DNA from: Lachnospiraceae bacterium
GTDB lineage: Bacteria > Bacillota > Clostridia > Lachnospirales > Lachnospiraceae
Direction: 5' to 3'
Assembly: GCA_014804265.1 (NCBI GenBank)
Contig: JAAVAC010000055.1
Span: forward strand, 1 to 64,000
DNA length: 64,000 nt
The notes under the pieces were generated by a model. The model ran no database searches and was not told the DNA's origin. It saw nothing but the letters and a program-made list of their open reading frames with translations. Positions 34,797 through 43,120 of this stretch are shown here, in pieces. Both the position numbers and the translations under genes were made by a program. Numbering within the stretch: the first letter of the stretch is position 1; each line of letters starts with the position of its first letter.

Positions 34797-35047
34797 GTAA
34801 TATCACACCATTTATTCTAGCCTATTATAATACGGAGATTGTCAAAAAGATTTGTAGTAAGTATGGAATAGAGCCGATGAATGCATTGAGAAAGTTTCTG
34901 TTATCTCAAACATATCAGATGTTAGCAGATGAGAAACTTGAAATGTGGGATTTTTCACCAATAGGCATATTTGATATGTGGGAAAATGAGCAAATAACAG
35001 GTGACCCAAGAAACTCGCTTTATTTAAGGAGGGATGAATATGCCTAA
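34793..35047 (+). CDS. Small protein of the DUF3990 locus, unknown
   Basis: An 84-residue protein not recognised with confidence. It begins SNITPFILAYYNTEIVKKI, has a helical centre and a Trp-rich stretch LEMWDFSPIGIFDMWENE. Coupled by ATGA to the DUF3990 gene and overlapping the next gene by 8 bases, it is presumably made in fixed ratio with both. It may be an antitoxin or adaptor. Composition is AT-rich compared with the housekeeping genes around. Confidence 0.6.
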   Translation: MSNITPFILAYYNTEIVKKICSKYGIEPMNALRKFLLSQTYQMLADEKLEMWDFSPIGIFDMWENEQITGDPRNSLYLRRDEYA

Positions 35048-35279
35048 AGAAATGGACTTTTTTGTATTTCTATTAGAACAATATGCTGAATATAAAAATA
35101 GAACTGCTGATAAAATTTTAAGGCAATGGGATGAATTGGGATTAACAGATACTATTTATAACATGTATGAAAGGTATCATATCGAAGCAATAGAAAATGC
35201 TTTTGATGATATAGATAAAATGATTTTAAATAGTGAAATGTTAAATGGTTCGTTTACAAAGGACGATGCGAAAGCTTGA
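35040..35279 (+). CDS. DUF3791-like small protein
   Basis: A 79-residue acidic helical protein. [16 protein letters not shown], a central [18 protein letters not shown] and a C-terminal [12 protein letters not shown] follow the DUF3791 plan that commonly accompanies DUF3990. ATG 35040 is 7 bases from AAGGAGGG; the ATG at 35034 is too close. A regulatory or antitoxin role is plausible but inferred from pairing, as in the minus-strand locus at 24962-25890. Confidence 0.7.
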   Translation: MPKEMDFFVFLLEQYAEYKNRTADKILRQWDELGLTDTIYNMYERYHIEAIENAFDDIDKMILNSEMLNGSFTKDDAKA

Positions 35280-35325
35280 GAACTGCGTAGGTTGTCTCAT
35301 ATTATATTTTGTGGGAGAAAAGAAC

Positions 35326-35850
35326 ATGATAAAATTAGTAAAAGGCGATATTACAAAGGTTGATTATGTGGAGGCAATCGTAAATGCGGCTAACAGCAGT
35401 CTGCTGGGCGGAGGCGGTGTGGATGGTGCAATCCACAGGGCAGCCGGACCGGAGCTGTTAGCGGAGTGCCGCCTGTTAGGCGGCTGCAAAACAGGACAGG
35501 CGAAAATAACCAAAGCATATAAATTACCCTGTAAATATATTATTCATACTGTTGGACCGGTCTGGAATGGAGGCGGCCATAGGGAAGATGAGTTATTGGC
35601 AGCTTGCTATAGGAATTCTCTTGAGTTAGCCGCAGATAATCATATTAGAACGCTGGCATTTCCATCCATATCTACAGGGATTTACTCGTTTCCGGTAGAA
35701 AGAGCCGCTGAAATCGCAGTTCGCACAGTGGATGAATTTTTAAAGGAAAATCCCGGACAGTTGGATATGGTTATGTGGGTGCTGTTTGATGATAATACGG
35801 AAAAAGCATATCAGGCAGCAGTTGACTTACTATTAGGAAATGAGGAATAG
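35326..35850 (+). CDS. Macrodomain protein (ADP-ribose binding/hydrolase)
   Basis: A 174-residue stand-alone macrodomain of the YmdB/MacroD type. [37 protein letters not shown] is recognisable by its GDIT, NAAN and GGGGVDGAI elements, and the second loop is [10 protein letters not shown]. These enzymes bind ADP-ribose and remove it from proteins, nucleic acids or O-acetyl groups. ATG 35326 has GGGAG upstream; the longer frame overlaps the previous gene. GC content rises here relative to the three genes before it, so it may have joined the locus separately. Confidence 0.92.
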   Translation: MIKLVKGDITKVDYVEAIVNAANSSLLGGGGVDGAIHRAAGPELLAECRLLGGCKTGQAKITKAYKLPCKYIIHTVGPVWNGGGHREDELLAACYRNSLELAADNHIRTLAFPSISTGIYSFPVERAAEIAVRTVDEFLKENPGQLDMVMWVLFDDNTEKAYQAAVDLLLGNEE

Positions 35851-35852
35851 CA

Positions 35853-36053
35853 ATGAAAAGTACACTGATAAAAGATACAACAAAGGAAGAGCGCATTGCT
35901 CTAATCAAGGAATGGATACCCCATGATGATGGACTAACGGATTGCGATATTGATTTATGGGATATGTACTGGGATTATATAGATGGGAAGAAGGAAATTG
36001 CTGAAATTAATGCGGCATTTCAGGCGGATTACTTTGTAGAAGATATGAATTGA
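35853..36053 (+). CDS. Small acidic protein, unknown
   Basis: A 66-residue protein, very rich in Asp, Glu, Trp and Tyr (IPHDDGLTDCDIDLWDMYWD) and strongly negative. It begins 2 bases after the macrodomain stop and is probably co-translated. No family is recognised. Such acidic proteins can be partners or mimics of nucleic acid, but that is speculation. Confidence 0.55.
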   Translation: MKSTLIKDTTKEERIALIKEWIPHDDGLTDCDIDLWDMYWDYIDGKKEIAEINAAFQADYFVEDMN

Positions 36054-36066
36054 CTTCGTATTCCTA

Positions 36067-36131
36067 CCACATAGTGGACTGCTAAAAGCGTTAGCAACTC
36101 TAATGGAGTTACTATACAAATGGCTATGTGG
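36067..36131 (+). ncRNA. Structured three-way element upstream of the Bce-like module
   Basis: CCACATAG (36067-36074) pairs with CTATGTGG (36124-36131). Inside are two perfect 5-bp hairpins with 5-base loops, GCTAA/TTAGC (36081-36095) and AACTC/GAGTT (36096-36110). A 13-codon ATG frame at 36162-36203 follows before the regulator gene. It could be a leader RNA or a remnant; no known riboswitch consensus is recognised. Confidence 0.45.
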
Positions 36132-36206
36132 AAACGCATAGGTATTTGTAACGAGGAGATTATGCAGACAGGGAAAGATAATAGGGTTTACGAAAGGAAA
36201 TAAACC

Positions 36207-36875
36207 ATGCATATTGTAATCATAGAAGACGAAGCAGCAATCCGGCAGGAATTAAAGCTGCTTTTGGAAAATGCATTATATGAAGTTACGGCGCTCACGG
36301 AGTTTCATGAGGCGGCACGCTTAGCGCTGGAAGCAAAACCGGATTTGATTTTATTGGATGTAAAACTCCCGGAAGAGACGGGATTTGACATCTGCTCCAA
36401 GATACGGGCGGCGTCGGAAGTGCCGGTTATATTTTTAACCAGCCGGACGGATTCTATGGATGAGCTGACCGGGATGCTAAAGGGCGGGGATGATTATATT
36501 ACCAAGCCCTTTCAGGCGCCGATTCTGCTGGCGCACATTGCGGCGGTTTTAAAGAGAACCAAACGTATGGATAGGAAAGAAGAGCAAATACTGGAGTATA
36601 AAGGGGTCTTGCTGGATGTTCCAAAGGGATGTATCCGAAAGGGGGAAAAACAGGCGGCACTGACTAAGAATGAATTTCGGATTCTTTATTATCTTTTTCA
36701 AAATACCGGCAGGATTATTTCGCGTATGGAATTAATTGAGTATTTATGGGATAACCAGATTTTTATTGACGACAATACGCTGAGTGTCAATATGACGCGA
36801 ATCCGAGGGAAGCTGGAACAGATTGACGTACATGATTTTGTGGAGACAAAGAGGGGAATGGGGTACTGCCTATGA
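36207..36875 (+). CDS. OmpR-family response regulator (BceR-like)
   Basis: A 222-residue regulator. The receiver domain has the acidic pair IIEDE, phospho-acceptor Asp in LILLDVKLPEETG (about 52) and Lys in YITKPFQAP (about 101). A winged-helix DNA-binding domain follows (ALTKNEFRILYYLFQNTG to ETKRGMGYCL). It lies first in a four-gene module with kinase, ABC ATPase and FtsX-type permease, the arrangement of Bce peptide-antibiotic detoxification systems. Its stop overlaps the kinase start (ATGA). Confidence 0.9.
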   Translation: MHIVIIEDEAAIRQELKLLLENALYEVTALTEFHEAARLALEAKPDLILLDVKLPEETGFDICSKIRAASEVPVIFLTSRTDSMDELTGMLKGGDDYITKPFQAPILLAHIAAVLKRTKRMDRKEEQILEYKGVLLDVPKGCIRKGEKQAALTKNEFRILYYLFQNTGRIISRMELIEYLWDNQIFIDDNTLSVNMTRIRGKLEQIDVHDFVETKRGMGYCL

Positions 36876-37882
36876 ATTTGACGGCTTATTTGAAGGATAA
36901 ATTGTTGCTGTTTCTTTTGCAGCTTTCCTGTATGGCGGCACTGACATTGTTTTTATGTGTTACCGGATATCATAGGGACGCCTGTATCATTATTCTGCTC
37001 TGCTGGTTTTTGATTCTTATGGCATGGACGGCTTCTGACTACCTAAAAAGAAAGCAGTATTTTCTGCATATGGAAGCTGTACTTGAGCAGGTAGACCAGC
37101 GTTTTCTGTTGGGAGAATTGATGCCATCTTCCGCCAAGCTGGAGGATAAAATATATCGGGATATGATACGAAAATCCAATCGTTCGGTGATTGAACGAAT
37201 CCGTTATATGGAAGAAAGTCAAAAAGAATATCGGGAGTATATAGAAAGTTGGGTGCATGAAATAAAGGCGCCGATTACGAGTGTTTCTTTGATGTGTGAG
37301 AATCATAAGAATGAATTGACGAAAGATATCAGCCGTGAGAACAGTAAAATTGAGAATTATGTAGACATGGCGCTCTATTATGCGCGTTCGGATGAGGTTT
37401 ATAAGGATTATGTTATTCAGGAAACGGATTTGGGACAGGCAGCGGAGGAGGTTATCGGGAAGAACAAGTATTACTTGATTCAAAATGGGATGCAGGTGGA
37501 AATAGACTGTAAAGAGCATGTATTTACGGATAAAAAGTGGATTTCTTTTATCCTGAACCAGATTGTGCAAAACAGCACGAAGTATCGGTGTGAGGAACAC
37601 GCCTGTATCCGCATTGCGACGAAAAAAGCAGGACAAAATGTCCGGCTGGTTGTAGAGGATAATGGAATCGGTATAAAAGAGTCGGAAATTTCGCGTATTT
37701 TTGAAAAGAATTTTACGGGAACAAACGGAAGAAACTGCGGGCGCTCTACCGGAATGGGGCTATATCTTTGCCAAAAGTTATGTAAGAAGTTAGGAATCGG
37801 AATCGCCGCAGAGTCAAAAGAGGCTGTCGGTACAAAAATCATACTGGAGTTTCCTGTGAGCGCTTATCTTTCAAAATTGTAA
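36872..37882 (+). CDS. Intramembrane-sensing histidine kinase (BceS-like)
   Basis: A 336-residue kinase. Two N-terminal helices (about 11-29 and 34-52) have almost no outside loop, typical of intramembrane-sensing kinases that take their signal from the BceAB permease. The phospho-acceptor His is in SWVHEIKAPITS, with the N box in LNQIVQNSTKY and G boxes VEDNGIGIKESEI and GRSTGMGLYLCQ. It is coupled by ATGA to the regulator gene. Confidence 0.9.
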   Translation: MNLTAYLKDKLLLFLLQLSCMAALTLFLCVTGYHRDACIIILLCWFLILMAWTASDYLKRKQYFLHMEAVLEQVDQRFLLGELMPSSAKLEDKIYRDMIRKSNRSVIERIRYMEESQKEYREYIESWVHEIKAPITSVSLMCENHKNELTKDISRENSKIENYVDMALYYARSDEVYKDYVIQETDLGQAAEEVIGKNKYYLIQNGMQVEIDCKEHVFTDKKWISFILNQIVQNSTKYRCEEHACIRIATKKAGQNVRLVVEDNGIGIKESEISRIFEKNFTGTNGRNCGRSTGMGLYLCQKLCKKLGIGIAAESKEAVGTKIILEFPVSAYLSKL

Positions 37883-37962
37883 GGTTGGTGAAAGAAAGAA
37901 TGATACCACTTGGCGTTCCTTTTTGTTAAGCTAGCCTAAAAAGAAAGGAAAGAGGAGCTGCG

Positions 37963-38730
37963 ATGATGGAATATATATCGGTTCAGGATGTGGAAAAATA
38001 TTACGGCAGTGAAAGCAGTGTTACAAAGGCAATAGACCGGGTAAGTTTTTCGGTAAAAGAGGGGGAGTTTATCGGTGTGATGGGAGCTTCCGGCTCAGGG
38101 AAAACAACGCTGCTCAATATGCTCTCAACCATTGATTCGGTAACGGCAGGACATATTTATTATGGTGATACGGATATTACAATGCTGTCGGAGGATAAGC
38201 TGTCGGAATTTCGAAAAGCGAATTTAGGATTTGTGTTTCAGGAATACAATCTATTAGATACGCTGACGATAGAAGAAAATATTATACTTGCTATGACCCT
38301 TCAGAGAAAGGGAAGGAAAGAGATTCAAGAGAGCAGTGAAGAGATGATGAGACTGCTGGACATATGGGATATACGGGGAAAATTTCCCTATCAGGTGTCC
38401 GGCGGACAGAAACAGCGGTGTGCCTGTGCAAGAGCCTTGATTAATCATCCGAAGCTGATTCTGGCGGACGAACCTACAGGGGCTTTGGATTCTAAGGCGG
38501 CGGGGACGCTTTTAGAAACTTTTTCCAATCTGAATCAGACAAAGAAAGCAACGATTTTTATGGTGACGCACGATGCCTTTTCCGCAAGCTATTGCAGCCG
38601 TATTCTATTTCTGAAGGACGGACAGATTTTTCATGAACTAATACGGGGAACGAAAGGAAGACGGGAATTTTTAGACGGTATTTTGGATGTGCTGTCTCTG
38701 ACGGGAGGTGAGCTGTCCGATGTTCACTAA
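37963..38730 (+). CDS. ABC transporter ATPase (BceA-like)
   Basis: A 255-residue ATPase of the MacB/LolD type. Walker A is GASGSGKTT at about 44-52, the signature is VSGGQKQRCACARAL, Walker B is LILADEPTGALD, and MVTHDAF holds the switch His. It powers the FtsX-type permease that follows, probably freeing lipid II-cycle intermediates from peptide antibiotics. The 80-base gap after the kinase suggests a separate promoter. GAGGAG precedes the start. Confidence 0.92.
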   Translation: MMEYISVQDVEKYYGSESSVTKAIDRVSFSVKEGEFIGVMGASGSGKTTLLNMLSTIDSVTAGHIYYGDTDITMLSEDKLSEFRKANLGFVFQEYNLLDTLTIEENIILAMTLQRKGRKEIQESSEEMMRLLDIWDIRGKFPYQVSGGQKQRCACARALINHPKLILADEPTGALDSKAAGTLLETFSNLNQTKKATIFMVTHDAFSASYCSRILFLKDGQIFHELIRGTKGRREFLDGILDVLSLTGGELSDVH

Positions 38731-40828
38731 ACTTGCGCTGCGGAATGTGAAACGGTCTGTGAAAGACTATCTCGTATATTTTTTGACAATGGCGCTTGTT
38801 ACGGCATTGATGTTTGCTTTTAACAGCCTTCTGTTTTCCGATGATATTGAGGAAATGTTTGAGGAAGAGGCGCTCATGCAGGAAATGATTGGTCTTGCGA
38901 CTTTTTTCATTGTATTGATAGTAGCATGGCTGATTAACTATATGGTTCGATTTATATTAGAAAAACGTAGCAGAGAATTTGGGATTTATCTTTTGGTCGG
39001 AATGAAGAAAAAGCAGATTGCACGTCTTTATATGCGGGAAAATATTTTGCTTGGAATAGGAGCCTTTTTTGTAGGTATCGTCATGGGTGTACTGGTACAG
39101 CAGATGTTGCTGGCAGTGCTTTATGGTATAACGCGTGTAGATTACAGATTTCGTATAGAAATAAAGAAAGAGTGCCTGCTTTTGACACTTGTCTGCTATG
39201 GGGGCTGCTTTCTCCTGGCGCTTTTACGATGCAAGAAAAAGTTTAAGAAGATGAATATTTATAGCCTTATGAATGCGGAAAAGCAGAATGAAGAAATCAA
39301 GGAAGCTCACGAAGAAATCAAAAAATGGCTGCTTCCGTTATCCATACTGTTTCTTTTTGGATTCGCCATATGGCTCCGCATTGGAAAAATGTGGGGGACG
39401 GAAATTATTTTGCTGTTTCTAATCGGTCTGGTTCTTGTGATTTATCTTTTTTATACCGGACTTTCTTCTTGGATTGTCTGCTATGTGCGCCGCAAGGGGG
39501 CGGGGATTTACAAAGGGCAGAATTTGTTTCTGCTTAGACAATTTTCGGCGAAAATCAAGACAATGCAGTTTACAATGGGGACGTTGACGGCACTTTTTGT
39601 ACTGGCTTTTTTGGGCTGCTCGGTGGCTATGATGTTTCAGTTTTTCCAAGATAGGATGTTAGAGCAGAAGATGCCTTTTGACATACAGATTCATAGTGCG
39701 TCTGTGGAGGAGGATTTTGCGGATGAGCTGGCGATGGTGAAAAAGGAAGCTTCTGTAAAAGAAACCTATGTATATCGTATTTACGAAAACGGAACAGGAC
39801 AGGTCAATGTCTGGCTGTATACTCATTTAAGATGCTTTGGCGATACTTATAAAAATGCGGACGGAACACCGAATATGAAAGCCATTATGGAAGAGTACGG
39901 TTACGAATACTGCGCAAAGGATCCTTTTATGGGATTGTATGATTATAATTATTTGAGACAGATGTTAGGATATGAGGAAATTGTATTAAAAGATAACGAA
40001 TATGCCATTCATATGAAAGACCGGGTTTTCCGGGAAACAGGGGATTTTTCGGAGCATATGGAAATAATCGGAACTACCGGGAAGATGGACTTTGCAGGGT
40101 ATTATACGGAAGCCTTTTCCCAAGACGGGCACAATGGCGGAGATTATGTGATTATCGTGCCCGATGCGGAAATAAAGGAAATGATGCCGTATTGGTCAGA
40201 AGTGGTCGTAGATATTGAGGGCAGTGCACCAGAAAACCTTGTGGAAGCATTGGATGATTTGGCGAAAGAAAAACGTGAGAAGCAATCCGACATACCTGCG
40301 CCAGAACACTTTCAGGATATCATAGAGGACATGGGGGATATGATGGAAGAAAACTGGTGCGGCGGCTCGGACCAGATTATCACCTGGTCAGCAGATAATT
40401 TAGTTCGAGATAATATGGTCGTAAAGCTGAAGTTGATGCTTTCTTCCATCATATTCCCAATGGTATATATGGGGTTGGTATTTCTATGTGTTGCTCTGAC
40501 TGTATTGTCCATACAGCAGTTAAGTGATTCGGCAAAATATAAATTCCGTTATGGCGTATTGAAAAAAATCGGCATGGGTTCGAGGGAAATCGCAAGACTG
40601 ATTTTAAAGCAGCTTGTCGCATTTTATCTTTGCCCTGCGCTGTTTGCGATTGTAATCAGCGGAAGCATCGCCGGATATGTGGGTGGAAAGTTTAACTTCT
40701 ATACCGGGATAAAAGCACCGGCATTCCGGTATTTTGGGATTTCCCTTGCTCTTTTCTTCAGTATTTATTGTGTTTACTTCCTGGTAACTTATATCGGCTT
40801 TGTGCGGAATGTGGATAGTGAAGGGTAG
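38720..40828 (+). CDS. FtsX-type permease (BceB-like)
   Basis: A 702-residue membrane protein. Its size, a first helix at about 18-37, helical clusters near 50-75, 100-125, 145-165 and 215-260, a large outside domain at about 310-530 and three C-terminal helices fit the ten-helix BceB family. The outside domain is the usual site of peptide binding and sets specificity, which cannot be read here. ATG 38720 has GGGAGGTGAG upstream and overlaps the ATPase gene by 11 bases. Confidence 0.92.
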   Translation: MFTKLALRNVKRSVKDYLVYFLTMALVTALMFAFNSLLFSDDIEEMFEEEALMQEMIGLATFFIVLIVAWLINYMVRFILEKRSREFGIYLLVGMKKKQIARLYMRENILLGIGAFFVGIVMGVLVQQMLLAVLYGITRVDYRFRIEIKKECLLLTLVCYGGCFLLALLRCKKKFKKMNIYSLMNAEKQNEEIKEAHEEIKKWLLPLSILFLFGFAIWLRIGKMWGTEIILLFLIGLVLVIYLFYTGLSSWIVCYVRRKGAGIYKGQNLFLLRQFSAKIKTMQFTMGTLTALFVLAFLGCSVAMMFQFFQDRMLEQKMPFDIQIHSASVEEDFADELAMVKKEASVKETYVYRIYENGTGQVNVWLYTHLRCFGDTYKNADGTPNMKAIMEEYGYEYCAKDPFMGLYDYNYLRQMLGYEEIVLKDNEYAIHMKDRVFRETGDFSEHMEIIGTTGKMDFAGYYTEAFSQDGHNGGDYVIIVPDAEIKEMMPYWSEVVVDIEGSAPENLVEALDDLAKEKREKQSDIPAPEHFQDIIEDMGDMMEENWCGGSDQIITWSADNLVRDNMVVKLKLMLSSIIFPMVYMGLVFLCVALTVLSIQQLSDSAKYKFRYGVLKKIGMGSREIARLILKQLVAFYLCPALFAIVISGSIAGYVGGKFNFYTGIKAPAFRYFGISLALFFSIYCVYFLVTYIGFVRNVDSEG

Positions 40829-41011
40829 ACAGCTTTGCGGCTTAGCAGTTCATCATGAAATTTCCATTCCTGCTTAGGGTTCTCTGCTGATTGGTTGCAG
40901 AATCTTTTGGAACAGGGCGAGAAGATAACATCGAAACAGTGGAAAGCGAAAGGAGGAAGAAATTTAATGTGAATTTTTTTGTAAACAAAAATATTTTTCT
41001 GTATAATTGAG

Positions 41012-41884
41012 GTGATTAGGTGCAGGGCGATACAAAGCAGATACAGGAAGTCAAAGCAAAGCGCACCGCAAAAAAACAGTGTGTTTTTAGACCTTTTCCA
41101 AGATAAAAAGAATTTACTTGCGCTGTATAAAACATTGCACCCAGAGGATATAAACGCAACAGAGGATACATTGGATATTGTTACGATAGATAATGTATTG
41201 ACAGATAACCTTTATAATGATTTGGGTATTATGGTAGGCAATAACAAATTGCTGTTGCTTTTGGAAGCACAATCTTCATGGACGGTAAATATTTTAATCA
41301 GAATATTATTGTATTTGGCACAAAGTTATCATGAATATTTTGAGCGAACCAGTCAGAGCCTATATAAAAGCAAGAAAGTAAAAATGCCGAAGCCCGAATT
41401 GTACGTGATATTCACAGGTAATAAAGGTAAAAAAACCGATACAATATCTTTATCACAAGAGTTTTTTGACGGTGAGGATATTGATATTGAGATAAAAGCC
41501 AAAGTAATCTATGAGAGCGACAAGGACAACATTATCAATGAGTACATTGTTTTTTGCAAAGTTTTTAATGAGCAGGTAAAAGAACATGGAATGACGAAAC
41601 AGGCAGTTACAGAAACAATCCGTATTTGCAAGGATAGAAATATCTTAAAACAGTATTTAAGCAGCAAGGAAGTGGAGGTAGTAACGATTATGATGAGTTT
41701 ATTTGATGATGAGCAGATTATGAGAACTTATGCGAAAGATATCGAAAAAGAAACGGAAAGAAAGACAGCCGAACAAATGATAAGAAAGGGAAAAATGACC
41801 CTTGAAGAAATTGCGGATTGTGTTTCTTCTTTGTCATTTGATGAATTAAAAGAACTCGAAGCCGAGGTTATGCAGTTAGCATAA
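41012..41884 (+). pseudogene. Rpn/YhgA-family PD-(D/E)XK nuclease, N-terminus out of frame
   Basis: The 290-codon open frame carries a family-like protein from NSVFLDLFQDKKNLLALYKTLHP onward, with LLLLEAQSSWTVN holding the nuclease E-x-Q core and a Lys/Glu-rich C-terminus. Rpn proteins are recombination-promoting nucleases also called transposase-31. The expected leader (GTG 41020: MQGDTKQIQEVKAKRTAK, SD GAGGTGAT) is in another frame, separated by a run of seven A at 41070-41076. Six A would join them. It may be a pseudogene, phase-variable or read by slippage; the frame from GTG 41012 overlaps the ribosome binding site. Confidence 0.65.
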
Positions 41885-41914
41885 TCAGCAAAAAATCGAA
41901 TGTCAATACAGCGT

Positions 41915-41956
41915 AAAGACGCATGGAACAGTAAATTGTAAACCATGCGTCTTTTT
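41915..41956 (+). terminator. Terminator of the Rpn-family gene
   Basis: AAAGACGCATGG (41915-41926) pairs perfectly with CCATGCGTCTTT (41943-41954), followed by TT; with A residues upstream, it can act on both strands. Confidence 0.88.
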
Positions 41957-42013
41957 GCGCTAAAAAGGAGAGAAGATTCCGGACGAACTTTACCATTTGA
42001 CAGTACATGTGTG

Positions 42014-42113
42014 GATACGCAACAGCAAGGGAGAGTACCTCGCTAAGCGCTGGCGTTTTTATAAGGGCGACTTAAGAAAACATTTTCCGCCAAGAGCCCA
42101 TCCTGGTGCCTGT
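42014..42113 (+). repeat. Long hairpin repeat, copy 4 (right half only)
   Basis: GAGAGTACCTCGCTAAGC, GCTGGCGTTTTTATAAGGG and the AAGAAAACATT stretch match the core and right side of copies 1 and 3. A short ACGCAACAG at 42017-42025 marks where the left core should begin, but ten bases of the loop and the whole left arm are missing. The right arm is now unpaired. Confidence 0.8.
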
Positions 42114-42169
42114 GAAGAAAGCTGCGGGCCGAACTGTTACCAATAAGGTGGTTAGTTTTGTAAAAGTTA

Positions 42170-42199
42170 TTGACAGCTAATATGTATGAGTGTTAGTAT
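42170..42199 (+). promoter_or_regulatory. Promoter of the GNAT leader transcript
   Basis: TTGACA (42170-42175), an 18-base spacer and TAGTAT (42194-42199). It lies 28 bases before the leader peptide start. Confidence 0.65.
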
Positions 42200-42226
42200 G
42201 AAAAAAGTTCAAGGAGGACATACAAA

Positions 42227-42289
42227 ATGAATCAGAACTTACATTCAAGACTTTACATGTACATGTATGACAGACGTATTTACTCATAG
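42227..42289 (+). CDS. 20-residue leader peptide
   Basis: ATG 42227 is preceded by AAGGAGG at good spacing. The peptide MNQNLHSRLYMYMYDRRIYS ends in TAG. It contains a Tyr-Met repeat and two adjacent Arg. It lies inside a leader with alternative stems and a terminator before the GNAT gene, the plan of ribosome-mediated attenuation. Translation past codons 4-7 would open the CTTACATTC arm that can pair with 42350-42358. Confidence 0.65.
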   Translation: MNQNLHSRLYMYMYDRRIYS

Positions 42290-42429
42290 CTGAGTATGGG
42301 ATATGCACAGTTATGAGCCGATAGGTCTTATATGTCTGTGCATAAATGAGAATGTAAGCTGCTTTTTTATATATTGCATCTTGTATTGAAATTATTGCAC
42401 CAGGCATATAGACGCCTGGTGCGTTTTTT
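42238..42429 (+). promoter_or_regulatory. Attenuator region before the GNAT gene
   Basis: Three pairings are seen. CTTACATTC (42238-42246, inside the leader peptide) can pair with GAATGTAAG (42350-42358), which is followed by CTGCTTTTTT. TATGCACAG (42302-42310) pairs with CTGTGCATA (42336-42344). GCACCAGGC (42397-42405) pairs with GCCTGGTGC (42414-42422), followed by GTTTTTT, a strong terminator 40 bases before the GNAT start. Unless terminated here, transcription enters the acetyltransferase gene. Confidence 0.7.
42397..42429 (+). terminator. Intrinsic terminator inside the GNAT leader
   Basis: A perfect 9-bp stem, GCACCAGGC with GCCTGGTGC, loop ATATAGAC, followed by GTTTTTT. It lies between the leader peptide and the GNAT coding sequence, so it can act as a conditional attenuator. 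Confidence 0.85.
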
Positions 42430-42468
42430 ACGTTGAAAAAACAGTGGAACAAAAAGGAGGATATTTCT

Positions 42469-42981
42469 ATGATTCGATTGATAAGACCAACACTCGAATA
42501 CAAAACAAAAGCATTAGAATACAGGCAGGAACATTTTGATTATAGAGAAAAGATTATCAATGGTAGTGAGCTTTTGGATAAAACAGAATCCTATGAAGAA
42601 TGGTTAAAAGCCGTTAAGGGTAACGAGAATGTAGCAACCGTAAATCCCGATTGGGTATTAACGGACACATTTTTTGCTGTAAGTGACGAGGATGAAATTG
42701 TAGGAATCATTGATTTAAGGCATACTCTAAATGATTTTCTAAAAGATTTTGGCAATTGCGGTTACAGCGTTCGGCCTTCACAGAGACAGAAGGGATATGC
42801 TACAGAAATGCTTAGGAAGATACTGGATATTGCAAGGCAGGCGGATATGAACGAATTGCACCTTTCTGTTGAGAAAGATAATATACCGTCTATAAAAACA
42901 ATTGTAAGAAATGGTGGTGTGTTTGAGAGAAGTTTTGAGTTCCAAGGCCAACAGGCAGATATATACAGTATAAAATTATAG
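42469..42981 (+). CDS. GNAT-family N-acetyltransferase under attenuation control
   Basis: A 170-residue acetyltransferase. The acetyl-CoA loop is in GYSVRPSQRQKGYATEML (R-x-x-G-x-A-type, about residues 102-120), followed by the VEKDNIPSIKTIVRNGG helix. The acceptor is unknown. Being placed behind a leader peptide and terminator suggests induction by ribosome stalling, as for antibiotic resistance genes, so a drug-modifying role is possible but not shown. ATG 42469 has AAGGAGG upstream. Confidence 0.85.
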   Translation: MIRLIRPTLEYKTKALEYRQEHFDYREKIINGSELLDKTESYEEWLKAVKGNENVATVNPDWVLTDTFFAVSDEDEIVGIIDLRHTLNDFLKDFGNCGYSVRPSQRQKGYATEMLRKILDIARQADMNELHLSVEKDNIPSIKTIVRNGGVFERSFEFQGQQADIYSIKL

Positions 42982-42994
42982 CAAAGGAAATAGC

Positions 42995-43040
42995 AATAAA
43001 ATTTGACTATCTTTCTCCACTGTGTTAGTCTAATTTTATT
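42995..43040 (+). terminator. Inverted repeat after the GNAT gene
   Basis: AATAAAATTTGACTA (42995-43009) pairs with TAGTCTAATTTTATT (43026-43040) at 14 of 15 positions. The T-rich right arm fits a terminator, though CCC follows. Confidence 0.6.
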
Positions 43041-43120
43041 CCCATATTTTAGAAAAATAGGGTATAATCATAATAAGTACGATTACCATCACCTAAAATG
43101 ATTACAAAAGGAGAACCAAC

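Noticed and set aside
36162..36203. 13-codon frame before the Bce-like regulator
   Set aside because: It has a passable ribosome binding site but is too short to separate from chance; noted only with the structured element.
36207..40828. Bce-like module as part of a bacteriocin biosynthesis cluster
   Set aside because: No precursor peptide, modification or processing genes are nearby; it is a stand-alone detoxification module.
40979..41007. TTGTAA-17-TATAAT as the promoter of the Rpn-family gene
   Set aside because: Good spacing, but the predicted start would lie after the ribosome binding site and leave the message almost leaderless, so it is not called.
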